This document shows, piece after piece, positions 1 to 8,497 of a stretch of DNA of 64,000 bases. Each line of letters begins with the position of its first letter. The first letter of the stretch is position 1. Made by a program: the position numbers and the translations under genes. The DNA is taken from the NCBI GenBank assembly GCA_903926465.1, contig CAIYJE010000031.1, positions 1-64,000 on the forward strand, given 5' to 3'. A model generated the notes under the pieces. It was not told where the DNA came from, did no database searches, and was given only the letters and a program-made list of their open reading frames with translations. This DNA is from an uncultured Planctomycetales bacterium. Lineage in GTDB: Bacteria; Planctomycetota; Planctomycetia; Isosphaerales; Isosphaeraceae.

Positions 1-1077
1 GAAACGATCGAACGCGGCTTGCCTGGCACGGGATTGCTTGCTCACGTGGCAGTTAGCAAATACATCGATCATCTGCCGCTCTACAGGCTGGAACGGATCT
101 TTGCCCGCGAGGGCGTGATGCTCTCACGCTCGACCATGTGCGACTGGATGGCTTCGATCGGCGGCCTGATGGAGCCGATCTGGAAAGCCATGAAGGACCG
201 GATCTTGCTCTCCAAGGCGATCCAGACAGATGATACCTCGGTGCCGGCCCTGGATTTGCTCCTTCCCGGAAAGAATCGCACGGGCCGATTCTGGGCCTAT
301 CTCGGTGATCGTCGAAATTCATTTGTGGTTTATGATTACACGCGGGACCGCAGTCGCGATGGCCCGGATCTATTCCTGAGTGGCTTCTCGACCGGCTATT
401 TGCAATCCGACGCATACACGGTGTACGACTCGCTGCACAATCGAGGCATTCTTGAGGTTGCCTGCTGGGCGCATGCGCGGCGAAAGTTCTATGACTGCCG
501 GTCGACCTGTCCTAACTATGCCCATCCGGCCCTGGCGTGGATTGGCAGACTTTATGACGTGGAGAAGGCCGCCACCGCGGCGATCCAGGGACGGCTGGTC
601 GAGGAAAAGGATATCGAGAATGAGCAACGCTGGGCGATCGAGGACGAAATCCGGGGTCAGTTCCGGAAAGAGCAGTCTCACCCTCTGATGGAATCGTTTG
701 GCGAATGGCTGAAAACGGTGGCGGGTCAGGTTCTGCCCAAAAGCCCCATGGGCCAGGCTGTCGCCTATAGTCAGACGAATTGGGAGGCGTTGAATCGCTA
801 CCTGGACGTTCCTTTCCTGGCGATCGACAACAACGCGAGCGAGAATGCGTTACGGTCGATTGCCCTAGGTCGCAAGAACTGGCTGCATATTGGCAGTGAT
901 GCCGGCGGACGCACGGCGGCGATTTTGATGACCGTGCTTCAGAGTTGCAAGCATTTCAAGGTCGAACCGTTTGCATATCTCAAAGATGTCCTCGACCGGG
1001 TGAGTACGCATCCGCATAGTCGAATTGCGGAGCTGCTTCCGGATGCCTGGAAGCCGGCACCAGCCAAGTCGGAATGA
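1..1077 (+). CDS. IS66 family transposase, 5' truncated by the window edge
   Basis: This is the catalytic part of an IS66-type DDE transposase, which moves its insertion sequence by cut and paste. The reading frame is already open at base 1 (ETIERGLPGTG...), so the true start lies to the left and a TTG near base 19 is only an internal codon. Visible IS66 hallmarks are the QTDDTSVPAL segment (first catalytic Asp), LQSDAYTVYD (second Asp) and the C-terminal block IDNNASENALRSIALGRKNW with the catalytic Glu, then GSDAGGRTAAILMTVLQSCK. The 3' end is intact. The small IS66 accessory genes (tnpA, tnpB) would lie outside the window if present. I cannot tell whether the copy is active. Confidence 0.93.
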   Translation, partial: ETIERGLPGTGLLAHVAVSKYIDHLPLYRLERIFAREGVMLSRSTMCDWMASIGGLMEPIWKAMKDRILLSKAIQTDDTSVPALDLLLPGKNRTGRFWAYLGDRRNSFVVYDYTRDRSRDGPDLFLSGFSTGYLQSDAYTVYDSLHNRGILEVACWAHARRKFYDCRSTCPNYAHPALAWIGRLYDVEKAATAAIQGRLVEEKDIENEQRWAIEDEIRGQFRKEQSHPLMESFGEWLKTVAGQVLPKSPMGQAVAYSQTNWEALNRYLDVPFLAIDNNASENALRSIALGRKNWLHIGSDAGGRTAAILMTVLQSCKHFKVEPFAYLKDVLDRVSTHPHSRIAELLPDAWKPAPAKSE

Positions 1078-1098
1078 TCTTGCGAATGGAACCGCAAA

Positions 1099-1140
1099 CA
1101 GGGTGATCCTTGTACCGCGGACGGTTCAAGGATCACCCTG
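1099..1140. terminator. Perfect hairpin just after the transposase
   Basis: CAGGGTGATCCTTG (1099-1112) is exactly complementary to CAAGGATCACCCTG (1127-1140), with a 14-nt loop. It starts 21 nt after the transposase stop. There is no T-run behind it, so it may be a factor-independent terminator of weak type, or part of the right end of the element. Confidence 0.5.
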
Positions 1141-1181
1141 GTCGATAAGAGCAAGATGCGGTCCATCGGACGCTTACAAAA

Positions 1182-1657
1182 ACAGAGCCGAGAACGGAAG
1201 TGAGCGACCAGATCAGCAAGACGCCAAAGGGCCGTGAACGCCAGGTTCTTGGTCTGAAAACAGAGCCGGGAGCGCAAGCGACCGACCCTCTTAGTAAGAA
1301 ACTTCGGGACCGCGAACACCAGGTTGTTGGGCTCTGATCCAAAAGAATAAAACGCGAATGCGCTGAACTTTGTGTTGCTGGCCCCAATCAAGCATGGTGA
1401 GTGGGTCGGTCGCTTGCGCTCCCGGCTCTGTATGATCCTTATGCGTCTATAATAAAGTGGATCTTCGCTTCACTTAACTCGGAAAACGCAACCTCATAAG
1501 CAAGCCACCGACCATCTCAGCAGGACCATTCGGGACCGCGAACACCAGGTTGTTGGGCACTCATCCGCAAGAATAGCACGCGAATTCGCTGAACCTGGTG
1601 TTGCTGGCCCCGATCAAGCATTGTGAGTGGGTCGGTCGCTTGCGCTCCCGGCTCTGT
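1182..1657. repeat. Block of direct and inverted repeats downstream of IS66
   Basis: Two 129-bp direct repeats (1303-1431 and 1529-1657) differ at about 11 positions. Each ends in the same 29-bp sequence (1403-1431 and 1629-1657), and its exact reverse complement lies at 1260-1288. A diverged 78-bp version of the left half (GAGCCG...GACC...CCAGGTT.TTGG) begins at 1182, and a further decayed start lies near 1493. The result is an element bounded by 29-bp inverted repeats (1260-1431) with partial duplicates on both sides. No protein of recognisable family is encoded. It may be a non-autonomous element or the debris of repeated insertion. Confidence 0.8.
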
Positions 1658-2063
1658 TCGGAGTATACATGCCCACGCTACCCCAAAGATGTGAGTAATT
1701 GACAGGGTGGAACCTCGCCCCACCGCAGGCATGAATCCTTTGGCACAACCCACTCGGGTCGATTCAATACGCAACCTCGCTGATCAGAACACGCCTGTCT
1801 CCAGGGATTGCCCAGTCATGCTTTGCGTCTCTCTCCATGACAAAAGCGCAACTGCTAAGCTTACGCGCCGGGCTAATAGGAATACGGTTTCACGGCTTCA
1901 GGCTCCAAAATCGCAAGTTCAAAAGGATCTGGCCAGGGCACGTGAACCCAGCAAGGCGAGGCCACGCCACGTCCCCCAAGAACCGAGTAGCCTCAGACGG
2001 AGCCAGAAGGTAGATTTATTATCAAACAATTCACCAGCAAAGGTGCGACACGAGGGATGAAAG
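1658..2063. other. Non-coding stretch before the DUF1501 gene
   Basis: An open frame crosses it (1707-2060) but has no family resemblance and a composition unlike its neighbours. A GAGGG just before 2064 may serve as the ribosome binding site of the next gene. I see nothing else. Confidence 0.4.
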
Positions 2064-3467
2064 ATGCCAAGGACTCAGCATCGGTGCTCTGGTCCGGTCT
2101 CCCGGCGCGGATTTCTTCAGGCGGGAACACTTGGCTCCCTCGCACTCAGTGATCTGCTCCGCTTTCGTGCGCAGGCCGACACAAAACTTCAGCCGGCAGA
2201 GCCAGACCCGGCTGTGATCCTGGTCTGGCTGCCGGGCGGCCCGCCGCACACGGAAACCTACGACCTCAAGCCCAACGCACCCAGCGAATATCGCGGGCTG
2301 TTCAAACCGATTCCAACCGTGGTTCCAGGCCTGGACCTCTGCGAGCATTTACCGCTCCACGCCGCCCTGGCCGACAAGTTCAACATCATACGGTCGGTGG
2401 CTCACGAATTCGCAGATCACGGTGGCGGGCACAAGAGATTTCTCACGGGTCGGCTGCCGGCCACGCCCACCGAGTTTGTGAACGACGCTCCCATGGTTGG
2501 CTCAATTGTCACCAAACTGCGTCCAGCTCAGGTATCTGGGATTCCAAGTTACGTTGCGGGCGTTGACGAAGGTCGAGCCGGCGTTGATACGTTCAGCTTT
2601 GGTGCGGCGTATCTGGGACAGGCCACCACGCCCCTGATTGTGCCCGGCGATCCCAATTCCTCAAAGTTCAAGGTGGATTACCTGGCAATGCCAGACGAAC
2701 TCCAGGGCCGGCTGGCAGACCGGGGCCGGATGCTGGCCGAGTTTGATAAAACCCGGCGGTTCGTTGAGGAATCCAGCTCCATGGCGGCTCGTGACCAGTT
2801 CAATCAGAAGGCGCTTGAACTGCTGACAAGCTCAAAGACACGGACGGCCTTTGATCTCTCCCAGGAAGATCCCAGGCTCAGAGATCGGTATGGCCGGCAC
2901 CCCTGGGGGCAGCGGGCCATCCTGGCGCGTCGATTGGTGGAAGCCGGTTGCACCTTCGTGACCATGGTCATGGAAAACCCCATTCCGCCCGGTGAACCGG
3001 TACCAACAGGTGTGATTTACAACTGGGATTCCCACGCCGTCAACGGGCATATCTTTGATGATGCACGGGTGCGGCTACCCCATTACGATCAGGCAATCAC
3101 GGCGCTGGTGGAAGACTTGACCCAGCGCGGGCTTACCAGGCGTGTCCTTCTAATCGTCACCGGCGAGTTCGGACGTTCGCCTCGGCTAGATTACAGTAAC
3201 GGCCGACCGGGCCGAGACCACTGGCCCAGGGCCATGTCTATGCTGGTGGCCGGCGGCGGAATGCAAACCGGGCAGGTGATCGGTTCCACCAACGGGCGTG
3301 GAGAACACCCCCACGATCGCCCACTCACACCCAACGACCTCTGGGCCACCATGTACAGGCACATGGGAATCGATCCATCGCACAGCTTTACGGACCAGAT
3401 CGGCCGACCGATGCCCATTCTCCCGTTCGGCGAGCCAATCCGCGAACTCTTGCCGGCCCAGGCATGA
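2064..3467 (+). CDS. DUF1501 domain protein with twin-arginine leader
   Basis: A 467-residue member of the DUF1501 family, which has the alkaline phosphatase/sulfatase fold and is greatly expanded in planctomycetes. The N-terminus carries a twin-arginine type motif (SRRGFLQAG, residues 13-21) followed by a short hydrophobic stretch, so export in folded form is likely. Family blocks seen include VILVWLPGGPPHTETYDLKPNAP, FNIIRSVAHEFADHGGGHKRFLTG, a central NWDSHAVNGHIFDD and VTGEFGRSPR near the C-terminus. The length is typical. In most planctomycetes such a gene sits beside a DUF1549/DUF1553 cytochrome-like gene, but here none is present. The substrate is unknown. Confidence 0.93.
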   Translation: MPRTQHRCSGPVSRRGFLQAGTLGSLALSDLLRFRAQADTKLQPAEPDPAVILVWLPGGPPHTETYDLKPNAPSEYRGLFKPIPTVVPGLDLCEHLPLHAALADKFNIIRSVAHEFADHGGGHKRFLTGRLPATPTEFVNDAPMVGSIVTKLRPAQVSGIPSYVAGVDEGRAGVDTFSFGAAYLGQATTPLIVPGDPNSSKFKVDYLAMPDELQGRLADRGRMLAEFDKTRRFVEESSSMAARDQFNQKALELLTSSKTRTAFDLSQEDPRLRDRYGRHPWGQRAILARRLVEAGCTFVTMVMENPIPPGEPVPTGVIYNWDSHAVNGHIFDDARVRLPHYDQAITALVEDLTQRGLTRRVLLIVTGEFGRSPRLDYSNGRPGRDHWPRAMSMLVAGGGMQTGQVIGSTNGRGEHPHDRPLTPNDLWATMYRHMGIDPSHSFTDQIGRPMPILPFGEPIRELLPAQA

Positions 3468-3737
3468 GCCGCCCACGTCAGGGTTTTTATGGCGGGCACC
3501 TTTGCATGCCACATGCCGTGGCCAAGCAGATGAGCAAAACCCCAAGAAGCGCAACTTCAAAGCTGGCGCTTCGGGCTTGGATCAATAAGCAGTAAGTCAC
3601 ACAAAGGTGATCCAATTAAGCGGATTGCCGGTTTGCTCAAAGGCGCGGTTCACAGCCAAGACGCCCTGAGATATGATTCGGCTCCTGATCGCGTGGATAG
3701 GGACGTCCCGCGGTTCATGGCACACAAGGAGGGTGTG

Positions 3738-5219
3738 ATGCGAGCACGTATAGATGGCCAGGCTTTGCCATTGTCACCGCATCCCCACCTCTCGATGCTC
3801 CCCACGGAGCCACGGCATGAAACTCCAGCCGTGACTGAGCTCTTTATAGCCGTATTCCGGCGCGATTTGCAGGCCTTCTTCCCACGGATTGCCATTGAAG
3901 AGCTGCCAGGGCCAAGCGAACGCCCTTCAAGCCAGTCCCCTGATTTTGAGCTGGAAGCAGGCCCGGTGGACGGGGCGATCCGGTTCAGACTGTTTGGCCA
4001 CAGGCTCCGGCTCTGGCTCCGCAATCGTACCGAGATCTGCCCTCATGAATTGCGGATGATCCAAGCGGTGGCCACCGTGCTCACCCAGCGGTACGAATAT
4101 CTTTTCAAAACCCATAATCCGTCTCGCTTGGACCTGTATCGCGGCGGGCCTGAAGATCACTACGTTGCGGCATTCATTCATCCGGAACCGTACATTCCAG
4201 GCTCGGTCCGCAACAGCCGGATTGCGGCCACGGTTCAAACGCTACGCACCGCAGCGCTCAGTACTTATGAAAACCATAGAGTCTCCACAGGTGCCCTGTT
4301 GCTTGGGGATGGAATCGACCCGAATTCCGAACCGGTGACCACCCCAACCGACGCCATTCCTTACGGCGTGGAACTCACGGCCGTACGCAGCATTCACAGG
4401 CTTTGCGACGGTCGTCGGACCCTGTTCCTGGTCGATCAGGCGGGGCAACTGGTCGATATCATTGATGTTGCCCGCTGGGCCAGCCGGGCCCAAGTGGCGT
4501 CACCCCCGGCTGAACCCCAGGATACGCTTTGCGCTCGGGCTTATCAGCCGCACGCCATTTCAACCCGGCACAATGGGCATGTGTGCCTGGTTTTAAGCCC
4601 CAATCAGGAAATCAAGCTGTTTGCAGAAGGACGGCAGGCGTTCGTCTTCAGCCACGGACGCTGGCGCATCCTGGACCCAGTTCGGTGGTATGGGGCATGG
4701 TCAGCGGCCGTTGCAGACCCAGATCTGGCTCGCACGTTGTTTCAGGCGGCCCTGGATATGGCTGAGAACCGTCAGGGTGGGCTGTTTGTAGTGGTCCGGA
4801 ATCCGGAAGAAGCAATTGGGCGGCTGGTTGCTCGCCATGATCTGGTCAACCATGAAGACCAGGAAAATGATCCCGGACAGGAACTGCCGGAAATCACGCT
4901 GGCAGACCGGAACCCGCTGGCACGGCGAGCACTTCATTACCTGGCAAGAGGACGGGTGGTCACCGCGCTGGATCCACCAGTGCTTGAAGCAATCGCCAGC
5001 CTGGACGGCGCACTGGTAGTTGATCGAAAAGGACTGATCCTGGCGTTTGGGGCCATTTTACGCCATCACGACGCCCCAGAGCGACTGGGGTTAGATCGGG
5101 CCGAGGGGGCCCGCACCACGGCTGCGCTGGTGGCCAGTTTGCAAGGGCCGGTGCTGAAGGTGAGTGAAGACGGGGTTGTCTCGTTCTTCCTTGATGGAAC
5201 GAGGATCTGGGATCTTTGA
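3738..5219 (+). CDS. DisA_N (diadenylate cyclase-like) protein with N-terminal sensor-like region
   Basis: The last 100 or so residues match the DisA_N nucleotide-cyclase fold: ASLDGALVVDRKGLILAFGA holds the DGA motif (423-425), followed by EGARTTAALVAS (456-467) and a KVSEDGVVSFF strand. Known active enzymes make cyclic di-AMP from two ATP and have DGA plus an RHR motif. Here the second motif reads R-T-T (459-461), so activity is uncertain. The 400 residues before it resemble the long region (DACNV type) found N-terminal to some DisA_N domains, with SRIAATVQTLRTAALSTYENHRVSTGALLLGDG and GHVCLVLSPNQEIK. No membrane segment is seen. ATG at 3738 is chosen because AAGGAGGG lies 4 nt upstream; longer in-frame starts (TTG 3633, ATG 3717) lack such a site. 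Confidence 0.72.
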   Translation: MRARIDGQALPLSPHPHLSMLPTEPRHETPAVTELFIAVFRRDLQAFFPRIAIEELPGPSERPSSQSPDFELEAGPVDGAIRFRLFGHRLRLWLRNRTEICPHELRMIQAVATVLTQRYEYLFKTHNPSRLDLYRGGPEDHYVAAFIHPEPYIPGSVRNSRIAATVQTLRTAALSTYENHRVSTGALLLGDGIDPNSEPVTTPTDAIPYGVELTAVRSIHRLCDGRRTLFLVDQAGQLVDIIDVARWASRAQVASPPAEPQDTLCARAYQPHAISTRHNGHVCLVLSPNQEIKLFAEGRQAFVFSHGRWRILDPVRWYGAWSAAVADPDLARTLFQAALDMAENRQGGLFVVVRNPEEAIGRLVARHDLVNHEDQENDPGQELPEITLADRNPLARRALHYLARGRVVTALDPPVLEAIASLDGALVVDRKGLILAFGAILRHHDAPERLGLDRAEGARTTAALVASLQGPVLKVSEDGVVSFFLDGTRIWDL

Positions 5220-5296
5220 CCCAGGGACCTTGCCTTCCCTGTGGACTGATTGGAAGCTATCTGGGTAGGATCATCACTCATGACCTCATCTGGGGC

Positions 5297-5311
5297 TGGT
5301 GCCAGGCACCA
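5297..5311. repeat. REP-like short palindrome
   Basis: TGGTGCCAGGCACCA is a perfect 7-bp inverted repeat around a single central base, 24 nt before the tRNA. Short GGTGCC/GGCACC palindromes of this form occur as dispersed REP-like repeats in other bacteria. No second copy was found in this window. Confidence 0.4.
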
Positions 5312-5335
5312 ATTCGCACCCAGGTTTCATTTTAT

Positions 5336-5417
5336 GCGAGAGTGGCGGAACTGGCAGACGCGCCAGACTTAGGATCTGGTGGGGCAACCCGTGGGGGTTC
5401 GACTCCCCCCTCTCGCA
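5336..5417 (+). tRNA. tRNA-Leu (anticodon TAG)
   Basis: An 82-nt class II tRNA. The acceptor stem GCGAGAG (5336-5342) pairs with CTCTCGC (5410-5416), with discriminator A5417. The anticodon stem CCAGA/TCTGG encloses loop CTTAGGA, giving anticodon TAG at 5370-5372. A long variable arm (GGGGCAACCC) and a T-arm GGGGG-TTCGACT-CCCCC follow. The CCA end is not encoded and must be added by nucleotidyltransferase. It reads CUA and, with wobble, other CUN leucine codons. Confidence 0.96.
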
Positions 5418-5449
5418 TTTTCTGATTGCTGGGGTCAGAGGGGATCTGG

Positions 5450-5498
5450 AAAACTAAAAAAGGACTGAGTGGAAGCGAGTTCGCTTCCCTCAGTCCTT
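5450..5498 (-). terminator. Rho-independent terminator of the TIGR03067/sulfatase set
   Basis: AAGGACTGAG (5460-5469) pairs with CTCAGTCCTT (5489-5498), and GGAAGCGA pairs with TCGCTTCC inside it, leaving a very short loop. On the minus strand the hairpin is followed by TTTTTAGTTTT, the classic U-tract, 32 nt after the stop of the gene ending at 5531. Confidence 0.85.
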
Positions 5499-5530
5499 CA
5501 TGTTTGACCGATGGTTCGTTGGGCCAAAGC

Positions 5531-5959
5531 TCACTTCACCCGGGTCAGGGTAATAGTGCCGCGTCCGGTATCTTCGTTTGGAAAGAACTCGGTTGGGCGG
5601 TCGTTATTGGGCCCACCCGTGCAGATCTTGAGGGTATCGCCCGTGAGGTCGTAAATACCCTTGTTATCACCCAGTGAGCCGCCATCTGGGGAACTGATGT
5701 TCAGAAGATCAATGGACTTGGGCTTGGCGGTGTCATCAATCTTGAATTCGCCTTTCAGGTTGATGTCCTGACCGTCACCGGTCATCACAGCGATCTCGAT
5801 CGCCTTTTCCTTGAATTCGATGACAATCGGAATGTCTTGGTTGGGGCCAACCTTGGCGGTCCACTTGCCTTTGAGCTTGGCGAGATCAGCCTGAGACTGG
5901 GCAAAAGCCGGGGTCGCCACCAGCAGGAACGCAAAAACCATCATCCATCGTGTCTTCAT
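5531..5959 (-). CDS. TIGR03067 lipocalin-like exported protein
   Basis: A 142-residue protein with a signal peptide (MKTRWMMVFAFLLVATPAFAQ) and the TIGR03067 pattern: an opening DLAKLKGKWTA strand, a middle KGEFKIDD..AKPKSIDLLN and the closing G.YDLTGDTLKICTGGP...RPTEF segment. The family is a planctomycete/Verrucomicrobia expansion with a lipocalin-like barrel. Its role is not known, though it is often attached to sigma-factor or sulfatase neighbourhoods. The second ATG (5959) is preferred over one at 5968 because AAAGGA lies 8 nt before it and overlaps the earlier ATG. It is the last gene of a minus-strand set with the sulfatase, 77 nt behind it. Confidence 0.85.
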   Translation of the reverse strand: MKTRWMMVFAFLLVATPAFAQSQADLAKLKGKWTAKVGPNQDIPIVIEFKEKAIEIAVMTGDGQDINLKGEFKIDDTAKPKSIDLLNISSPDGGSLGDNKGIYDLTGDTLKICTGGPNNDRPTEFFPNEDTGRGTITLTRVK

Positions 5960-6036
5960 CAGAAACATCCTTTCACCTGGAAGAATGAAGATTCCATCAA
6001 CAGGATGGTGATCCTACTCAACTGTTCAGAGCGTGA

Positions 6037-7383
6037 CTACCGGGAATTGGGCTGAGTTCCAGGCAAACTGACCTCGGTGGCCAGCCATTGATCAAGCGCA
6101 GACTTCAGCTCCTTGACGCGGTCGGGGTACTGAGCCGCGGCATTTCGACGCTCGGCGGGGTCGGTCACCACGTTGAACAGCTCGGGGCTTCCCTTGCTGG
6201 TGATTACCACTTTCCAGGGCCCCCGCATGGCGGCCACCTGGTCCACTCCCTCGGTTCGCCATTCCCAGAACAGGACCCGGTCTGGAACGCTCTGCTGTCC
6301 GGTCCAAACGGGAAGCAGGTTCGTTCCGTCGGTTTTCAGCTCGGGCTTGGGGGGTGCTCCGGCCACAGCCAGCAAGGTGGGCCAAAGATCAATGGAGTGC
6401 ATTGGCTCCTCGGAAACGGTGCCGGCTTCAATCTGGCCGGGCCAGCGAACACAGGCGGGAACCCGGACCCCACCTTCCCACAGCGTTCGTTTCTGACCAC
6501 GCATTGGCGCATTGCTGTCGTGAAAATTGCTGGTTCCCAGGTTCCCAGATTCAAACGTGGCACCGTGATCACTGGTAAAAACCACCAGGGTGTTGGCATC
6601 CAGGTCGGCGGCAGTCAGTGCGGCCAGCAGTCGGCCCACGTTGCAGTCGAACCGGGTAATCATGGCCGCGTAGGTGGCGTTCAGAGGAAACTCAGGATCG
6701 ACCTCGGGAAACTTCCCTTTGTGTAACTCCACCTCGTCGGCCGGAGCCTCAATGTTGAAGTGAGCCGAAATGTAGGGAAGGTACAGAAAAAACGGCCGGT
6801 CCCGGTGCTGTTCAATAAAGCTAATCGCACGATCCGTGAACAGATCATCGGCGTGACCAGAAACGGGAACCTTGGCACGTCCGTCCCAGAGTTCTTCGGG
6901 AAACTTTTCCCAGGCATGCTCGGCGTTGGTGAAGCCAAAGAACTGCTCAAACCCCTGATCCATGGGATGGGTGTAAGTTTCTTGCCCCTGCGGGGGAGCG
7001 CCATGGTGCCATTTCCCGAAAAGGGCCGTGGAGTAGCCGGCATCCTTCAGGGCCTCGGCCACGGTCACTTCCGCGGCTGGTAGATCCTGGTAATTCTGGG
7101 TCACCCCATTGTGAATAGAGTACCGGCCAGTCAGAAGCACCGCTCGACTGGGTGCGCATGTCACACTACCAGCGTAGAAGCGGTTCAACTTTCGGCCCTG
7201 AGACGCAAGCCGGTCCAGATTGGGGGTGGCCCAGGACGTTCGTCCGTTGAACGAGACATCACCCCATCCGAGGTCATCGGCAAAGATCACCACAATATTG
7301 GGCCGGTTCTTGGGCTCTTCGGCCATGACCGACGCACTCAGTAGCAGAACCCAGCCGCAAAACCAAGGACGTCGGAAAGTCAT
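6037..7383 (-). CDS. Exported sulfatase with formylglycine motif
   Basis: A type I sulfatase that hydrolyses sulfate esters, probably of algal or other sulfated polysaccharides, in the periplasm. It has a signal peptide, the metal-binding start RPNIVVIFADDLGWGD (paired Asp at about 36-37), and the maturation motif C76-A-P-S-R with AVLLTGR, whose Cys is turned into formylglycine. Further blocks are FGKWHHGAPP, FFLYLPYISAH and FTSDHGATFE. The C-terminus ends in the usual PELFNVVTDPAERRN segment. The second of two close ATGs (7383) sits 8 nt after GGGGAG. It lies 42 nt behind one TIGR03067 gene and 77 nt before another, so the three are probably one transcript. Substrate specificity cannot be read from the sequence. 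Confidence 0.95.
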   Translation of the reverse strand: MTFRRPWFCGWVLLLSASVMAEEPKNRPNIVVIFADDLGWGDVSFNGRTSWATPNLDRLASQGRKLNRFYAGSVTCAPSRAVLLTGRYSIHNGVTQNYQDLPAAEVTVAEALKDAGYSTALFGKWHHGAPPQGQETYTHPMDQGFEQFFGFTNAEHAWEKFPEELWDGRAKVPVSGHADDLFTDRAISFIEQHRDRPFFLYLPYISAHFNIEAPADEVELHKGKFPEVDPEFPLNATYAAMITRFDCNVGRLLAALTAADLDANTLVVFTSDHGATFESGNLGTSNFHDSNAPMRGQKRTLWEGGVRVPACVRWPGQIEAGTVSEEPMHSIDLWPTLLAVAGAPPKPELKTDGTNLLPVWTGQQSVPDRVLFWEWRTEGVDQVAAMRGPWKVVITSKGSPELFNVVTDPAERRNAAAQYPDRVKELKSALDQWLATEVSLPGTQPNSR

Positions 7384-7425
7384 GGCCATCGCTCCCCAGG
7401 AAACCAGACGGAAATCGAACTGATG

Positions 7426-7908
7426 CTAGCGGTTCGCTGGAGCCAGTGCCACCGCGGTCTGCCGGTCACTGCCCTTCACACGTTCGAAGGTGACAACGTC
7501 GGAAAGCAGTCCCTCTCCGCGCAAGAACTCGTGGGGCCGGCCTTTGTTCAGGCCACCACTGCACACCACGAATGACTCCCCTTCCAGCCGGTAGATCGCG
7601 GGAATCTCTGGCAGTTCATGCGAGTCTGGGCCTACAAACTTGATCCAGTCCATGGCCTTGGGGCTCGCGCTCTCATCCAGCTTCACCAGCCCTTCGGCCT
7701 GGAGCTTCAGCCCGGTTGGCATTTTGATCGTGAACCGCGCCTGGGTGCCGGTCAGCTCAAGGGTGACATGAATATTCTTCTTGGGCCCGGTTCGGGCTAC
7801 CCAGGTTCCCTGAAGCCGACCCAGGTCGGTAGCGGGGTCTGGTTCGGCGGTATCGGCAGGCAGACTGAGAATCGCAGAGGTCAGCAAGGCAAAGAAGGCC
7901 GTGGTCAT
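7426..7908 (-). CDS. TIGR03067 lipocalin-like exported protein (second copy)
   Basis: A paralogue of the gene at 5531-5959: DLGRLQGTWVAR, LVKLDESASPKAMDWI and AIYRLEGESFVVCSGGLNKGRPHEF keep the same spacing, including the GG.N.GRP motif. The signal peptide MTTAFFALLTSAILSLPADTA starts at ATG 7908, preceded by TTGGAG. A longer frame reaching 8019 would bury the signal peptide and is not used. It is the first gene of the minus-strand set with the sulfatase. Function unknown. Confidence 0.82.
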   Translation of the reverse strand: MTTAFFALLTSAILSLPADTAEPDPATDLGRLQGTWVARTGPKKNIHVTLELTGTQARFTIKMPTGLKLQAEGLVKLDESASPKAMDWIKFVGPDSHELPEIPAIYRLEGESFVVCSGGLNKGRPHEFLRGEGLLSDVVTFERVKGSDRQTAVALAPANR

Positions 7909-8497
7909 GACATTGCTCCAACCTGCTTGAGTCACTGATGATGGGAATGAAATCCAACAATTGAAGACGAAATCCGCCAGAGAAAACGGGCCCACGCCGT
8001 GCGTGAACCGTGAGGGCAAAAACTCAACTTCGAGCCAAGGACAATACCATACTAAATCACTAGAGTATGATATTCAACAAGTACAACCGCTCGACACTAC
8101 AGCATCTATTCCTTAACACACCATCATAATACGCTCAATTTTGACCATGAAAGGCCTCGCCAACTGTGTGAGGCAATCTCTTCAACGGCCCTATTGTCTA
8201 CTAAGTCAATATAGTAATGCAAGATGACACCTCAGCAATTTATTGCGGAGGGTCCAAAGGCTTTGGGGCCCACCCTTGCCGGGAGCTTGAAACGGGCGAT
8301 GGAGGGCGGAGAAAACCCATGGATTGAGTGATCGGGCGGTCGGTCATTTTTGCGTCTGTTTGCCGCCCGGCCTGGCACGGATTATCATGGTGCTTTGTTG
8401 AGGTTCGGACTCCATTCCGAGCCTTGGGTCGGTGGTCTGAGTAGGCCAGACCGGCCCAGTGAATCATCCAAAAGCCGGGCAATGCAGAGGGCCTCGC
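7909..8497. other. Intergenic region between divergent genes
   Basis: This holds the promoters for the minus-strand TIGR03067/sulfatase set and the plus-strand oxidoreductase. A notably AT-rich patch lies at about 8040-8220. I see no RNA gene and no clear operator. Confidence 0.4.

Noticed and set aside
1103-1116. 14-bp sequence GTGATCCTTGTACC that also occurs near 29808
   Set aside because: A 14-bp match in 64 kb is expected by chance; nothing else around the two sites is alike.
939-1391. Minus-strand open frame in the repeat block
   Set aside because: It runs antisense through the end of the transposase gene and through repeats; no family match.
1707-2060. 117-residue plus-strand frame before the DUF1501 gene
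   Set aside because: Low-complexity, no family, no ribosome binding site.
5216-5425. An open frame across tRNA-Leu
   Set aside because: Its RVAELADAPDLGSGGATRGGSTPPSR sequence is the usual translation artefact of a tRNA-Leu gene.
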